This document shows positions 60,546-64,000 of a stretch of DNA of 64,000 nucleotides, piece after piece. The notes beneath the pieces were generated by a model. That model searched no databases. It was not told where the DNA came from and saw only the letters and a list, made by a program, of their open reading frames with translations. A program made the translations under genes and the position numbers. How positions within the stretch are numbered: the first letter of the stretch is position 1; every line of letters starts with the position of its first letter. The stretch is from Nomia melanderi (Eukaryota; Arthropoda; Insecta; Hymenoptera; Halictidae), in NCBI RefSeq assembly GCF_051020985.1, contig NW_027475149.1:1116001-1180000 (forward strand). Reading direction: 5' to 3'.

Positions 60546-61770
60546 CTATCTCTAATAGCACTCGAGATATCACCAGATATATATTGGATTTTTCCCTGAC
60601 CCTGACAGTCCGACCCCATGAGACGGTGGTTTTCTCGGCCCCTGGTGGTCCGAGGTCGTTCCCGCTGCACAGATTCATGCGCCAGGGCCTCCTGCAGACA
60701 ATGCACTTTGATTTATTTCGCTATCTCTAATAGCACCCGAGATATCACCAGATATATATTGGATTTTTCCCTGACCTTGAGGGTCCGACCCCATGAGACG
60801 CTTGTTTTCTCGGCGCCTGGAGGTCCGAGGTCGTTCCCGCTGCACAGATTCATGCGCTAGGGCCTCCTGCAGACAATGCACTTTGATTTGTTGCGCTATC
60901 TCTAATAGCACCCGAGATATCACCAGATATATATTGGATTTTTCCCTGACCCTGAGTGTCCGGCCCCATGTGTCGGTGGTTTTCTCGGCCCCTGGTGGTC
61001 CGAGGTCGTTCTCGCTGCACACATTCATGCGCTAGGGCCTCCTGCAGACAATGCACTTTGATTTATTGCGCTATCTCTAATAGCACCCGAGATATCACCA
61101 GATATATATTGGATTTTTCCCTGACCTTGAGGGTCCGAACCCATGAGACGGTGGTTTTCTCGGCGCCTGGAGGTCCGAGGTCGTTCCCGCTGCACAGATT
61201 CATGCGCTAGGGCCTCCTGCAGACAATGCACTTTGATTTATTGCGCTATCTCTAATAGCACCCGAGATATCACTAGATGTATATTGGATTTTTCCCTGGC
61301 TCTGACAGTCCGACCCCATGAGACGGTGGTTTTCTCGGCCCCTGGTGGTCCGAGGTCGTTTCCGCTGCACAGATTCATGCGCCAGAGCCTCCTACAGACA
61401 ATGCACTTTGATTTATTGCGCTATCTGTAATAGCACCCGAGATATCACCAGATATATATTGGATTCTTCCCTGACCTTGAGGGTCCGAACCCATGAGACG
61501 GTGGTTTTCTCGGCCCCTGGTGGTCCGAGGTCGTTCCGGCTGCACAGATTCATGCGCCAGGGCCTCCTGCAGACAATGCACTTTGATTTATTGCGCTATC
61601 TCTAATAGCACCCGAGATATCACCAGATATATATTGGATTTTTCCCTGACCTTGAGGGTCCGAACCCATGAGACGGTGGTTTTCTCGGCCCCTGGTGGTC
61701 CGAGGTCGTTCCCGCTGCACAGATTCATGCGCTAGGGCCTCCTACAGACAATGCACTTTGATTTATTGAG
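60546..61770 (+). repeat. 7-monomer HOR, copy 2 (1225 bp)
   Basis: Reads the same as 59321-60545 throughout, monomer by monomer. The array then jumps back to the tatcactagatg type at 61771 instead of starting a third full unit. Confidence 0.93.
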
Positions 61771-63345
61771 CTATCTCTAATAGCACCCGAGATATCACTA
61801 GATGTATATTGGATTTTTCCCTGGCTCTGACAGTCCGACCCCATGAGACGGTGGTTTTCTCGGCCCCTGGTGGTCCGAGGTCGTTTCCGCTGCACAGATT
61901 CATGCGCCAGAGCCTCCTACAGACAATGCACTTTGATTTATTGCGCTATCTGTAATAGCACCCGAGATATCACCAGATATATATTGGATTTTTCCCTGAC
62001 CCTGACAGCCCGGCCCCATGAGACGGTAGTTTTCTCGGCCCCTGGTTGTCCGAGGTCGTTCGCGCTGCACAGATTCATGCGCCAGGGCCTCCTGCAGACA
62101 ATGCACTTTGATTTATTGCGCTATCTGTAATAGCACCCGAGATATCACCAGATATATATTGGATTCTTCCCTGACCTTGAGGGTCCGAACCCATGAGACG
62201 GTGGTTTTCTCGGCCCCTGGTGGTCCGAGGTCGTTCCGGCTGCACAGATTCATGCGCTAGGGCCTCCTGCAGACAATGCACTTTGATTTATTGCGCTATC
62301 TCTAATAGCACCCGAGATATCACCAGATATATATTGGATTTTTCCCTGACCTTGAGGGTCCGAACCCATGAGACGGTGGTTTTCTCGGCGCCTGGAGGTC
62401 CGAGGTCGTTCCCGCTGCACAGATTCATGCGCTAGGGCCTCCTGCAGACAATGCACTTTGATTTGTTGCGCTATCTGTAATAGCACCCGAGATATCACCA
62501 GATATATATTGGATTTTTCCCTGACCTTGAGGGTCCGAACCCATGAGACGGTGGTTTTCTCAGCGCCTGGAGGTCCGAGGTTGTTCCCGCTGCACAGATT
62601 CATGCGCTAGGGCCTCCTGCAGACAATGCACTTTGATTTATTGCGCTATCTCTAATAGCACCCGAGATATCACCAGATATATTTTGGATTTTTCCCTGAC
62701 CCTGAGGTTCCGACCGCATGAGACGGTGGTTTCCTCGGCCCCTGGTGGTCCGAGGTCGTTCCCGCTGCACAGATTCATGCGCCAGGGCCTCCTGCAGACA
62801 ATGCACTTTGATTTATTTCGCTATCTCTAATAGCACCCGAGATATCACCAGATATATAATGGATTTTTCCCTGACCCTGAGTGTCCGGCCCCATGAGACG
62901 GTAGTTTTCTCGGCCCCTGGTAGTCCGAGGTCGTTCCCGCTGCACAGATACATGCGCCAGGGCCGCCTGCAGATATTTCACTTTGATTTATTGCGCTATC
63001 TGTAATAGCACCCGAGATATCACCAGATATATATTGGATTTTTCCCTGACCCTGAGGGTCCGACACCATGTGACGGTGGTTTTCTCGGCCCCTGGTGGTC
63101 CGAGGTCGTTCCCGCTGCACAGATTCATGCGCCAGGGCCTCCTACAGACACTGCACTTTGATTTATTGCGCCATATGTAATAGCACCCGAGATATCACCA
63201 GATATATATTGGATTTTTCCCTGACCCTGAGTGTCCGGCCCCATGAGACGGTAGTTTTCTCGGCCCCTGGTGGTCCGAGGTCGTTCCCGCTGCAAAGATT
63301 CATGCGCTAGGGCCCCCTGCAGACAATGCACTTTGGTTTATTGCG
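61771..63345 (+). repeat. Nine monomers, shuffled relatives of the 7-mer
   Basis: 61771 (tatcactagatg), 61946 (cagcccggcccc), 62121 (ggattcttcc), 62296 and 62471 (ggcgcctggagg), 62646 (atattttgg, gaggttccgacc), 62821 (atataatgg), 62996 (gacaccatgtgacgg) and 63171. These are the same types as the 7-mer and its flank, in another order. Confidence 0.8.
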
Positions 63346-63520
63346 CTATCTCTAATAGCACCCTAGATATCACCAGATGTATGCTGGATTTTTACATGAC
63401 CTTGGTTGACGGATTCCGAATATCTGTAATTTTCTCGGCCCCTGGTGGTCCGAGATCGTTCCCGCTGCACAGAATCATGCGCCATGGCCTCCTGCAGATA
63501 GTTCACTTTGGTTTATTGTG
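63346..63520 (+). repeat. Isolated beta-like monomer, third subtype (175 bp)
   Basis: Shares the beta centre (tgctggatttttacatgac) but has ccctagatatcacc, cttggttgacgg and attccgaatatctg, and after ctcgg the ordinary gcccctggtgg instead of gcgcctggtgg. Intermediate between beta-1 and beta-2; it stands about 15.7 kb from the nearest other beta monomer. Confidence 0.88.
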
Positions 63521-64000
63521 CTATCTCTAATAGCACCAGAGATATCACCAGATATATATTGGATTTTTCCCTGACCTTGACAGTCCGACCCCATGAGACG
63601 GTGGTTTTCTCGGCCCCTGGTAGTCCGAGGTCGTTCCCGCTGCACAGATTTATGCGCCAGGGACTCCTGCAGACAATGCACTTTGATTTATTGGGCTATC
63701 TCTAATAGCACCCGAGATATCACCAGATATATATTGGATTTTTCCCTGACCCTGACAGCCCGGCCCCATGAGACGGTAGTTTTCTCGGCCCCTGGTTGTC
63801 CGAGGTCGTTCGCGCTGCACAGATTCATGCGCCAGGGCCTCCTGCAGACAATGCACTTTGATTTATTGCGCTATCTGTAATAGCACCCGAGATATCACCA
63901 GACATATATTGGATTATTCCCTGACCTTGAGGGTCCGAACCCATGAGACGGTGGTTTTCTCGGCCCCTGGTGGTCCGAGGTCGTTCCGGCTGCACAGATT
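63521..64000 (+). repeat. Two monomers and a partial one at the window end
   Basis: 63521 (ccagagatatc, cttgacagtcc), 63696 (cagcccggcccc, gttcgcgctg) and a 130-bp partial from 63871 (gattattcc, gagggtccgaaccc). The array continues past the window. Confidence 0.9.

Larger units (their letters stand above)
1..64000 (+). repeat. 175-bp tandem satellite array filling the window
   Basis: Every stretch aligns to one monomer beginning ctatctNtaatagcacccg and ending tttgatttattgcg. Counting from position 1 gives 365 complete monomers to 63870 plus a partial one. Of these, 350 are exactly 175 bp; the others are 174 (11), 176 (3) and 178 (1). All are in the same orientation and no unique DNA interrupts them. 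Monomers differ at recurrent diagnostic sites, mainly positions 58-72 (gagtgtccgacc, cagtccggcc, gattgtccg, gagggtccg) and 130-150. Since 175 is not a multiple of 3, reading frames rotate, so none of the short open frames is a credible gene. Centromeric or pericentromeric location is inference from the structure; species and family are not recognised. Confidence 0.97.

Noticed and set aside
1..64000. Hundreds of open frames of 60-100 codons on both strands, with protein-like recurring strings
   Set aside because: They repeat with the 175-bp period in rotating frames, overlap one another on both strands and end at the same monomer stops. No start context, codon structure or known domain supports them.
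1..64000. CRISPR array
   Set aside because: There are direct repeats but no unique spacers; the whole 175-bp period is repeated and HOR copies repeat the variants as well.
1..64000. CENP-B box
   Set aside because: TTCG and CCCG occurrences in the consensus and main variants were checked by eye against the core pattern; the required A and CGGG spacing was not met. A full motif scan would be decisive.
1..64000. Ribosomal RNA, 5S or telomere repeats
   Set aside because: No similarity to rRNA core motifs and no short telomere-type hexamer or heptamer arrays are visible.

Overview
The whole window is one uninterrupted array of a tandem satellite DNA with a 175-bp monomer. Every monomer is head-to-tail in the same orientation. 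Starting each monomer at the motif ctatctNtaatagc, I count 365 complete monomers (1-63870) and a 130-bp partial one (63871-64000). I see no protein gene, RNA gene, transposon, CRISPR array or unique spacer. The long satellite, the higher-order repeats and the absence of genes point to a eukaryotic chromosome, most likely centromeric or pericentromeric heterochromatin. The species and the functional state of the locus cannot be read from this sequence, and I do not recognise the family.

The monomer is about 53% G+C (counted on a hand consensus) and keeps 9 CpG sites. It has an AT-rich part with an EcoRV-type GATATC and a GC-rich part with an imperfect hairpin around CTCGGCCC/GGTCCGAG. Since 175 = 3x58+1, the reading frame rotates at each monomer. 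The many 60-140 codon open frames on both strands are therefore periodic shadows, not genes.

Layout: (1) 1-2274, 13 mixed monomers with a partial 5-mer repeat. (2) 2275-16450, a regular higher-order repeat (HOR) array of six copies with 15, 14, 15, 8, 14 and 15 monomers (types A to O). A 14+15 pair (29 monomers, 5075 bp) is itself repeated. (3) 16451-24848, mosaic monomers with fragments of the 15-mer and a divergent monomer class, here called beta. (4) 24849-30973, two related blocks carrying a 7-monomer (1225-bp) HOR, twice in the first block and once in the second. (5) 30974-47595, a mosaic zone with frequent beta monomers and duplicated cassettes. (6) 47596-58445, short overlapping HORs (7, 11, 12, 20 and 23 monomer offsets) and several indel-marked monomers. 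(7) 58446-64000, with a 7-mer HOR present twice at 59321-61770 with no difference that I can see, and a last beta-like monomer at 63346.

The parts do not work together as genes do. The window records repeated unequal crossing-over or conversion between monomers kept in register at 175 bp. The most informative features are the nested 15/14/29-mer organisation, the beta monomers with a replaced central block, and the hairpin whose arms become perfect in one recurrent monomer variant.
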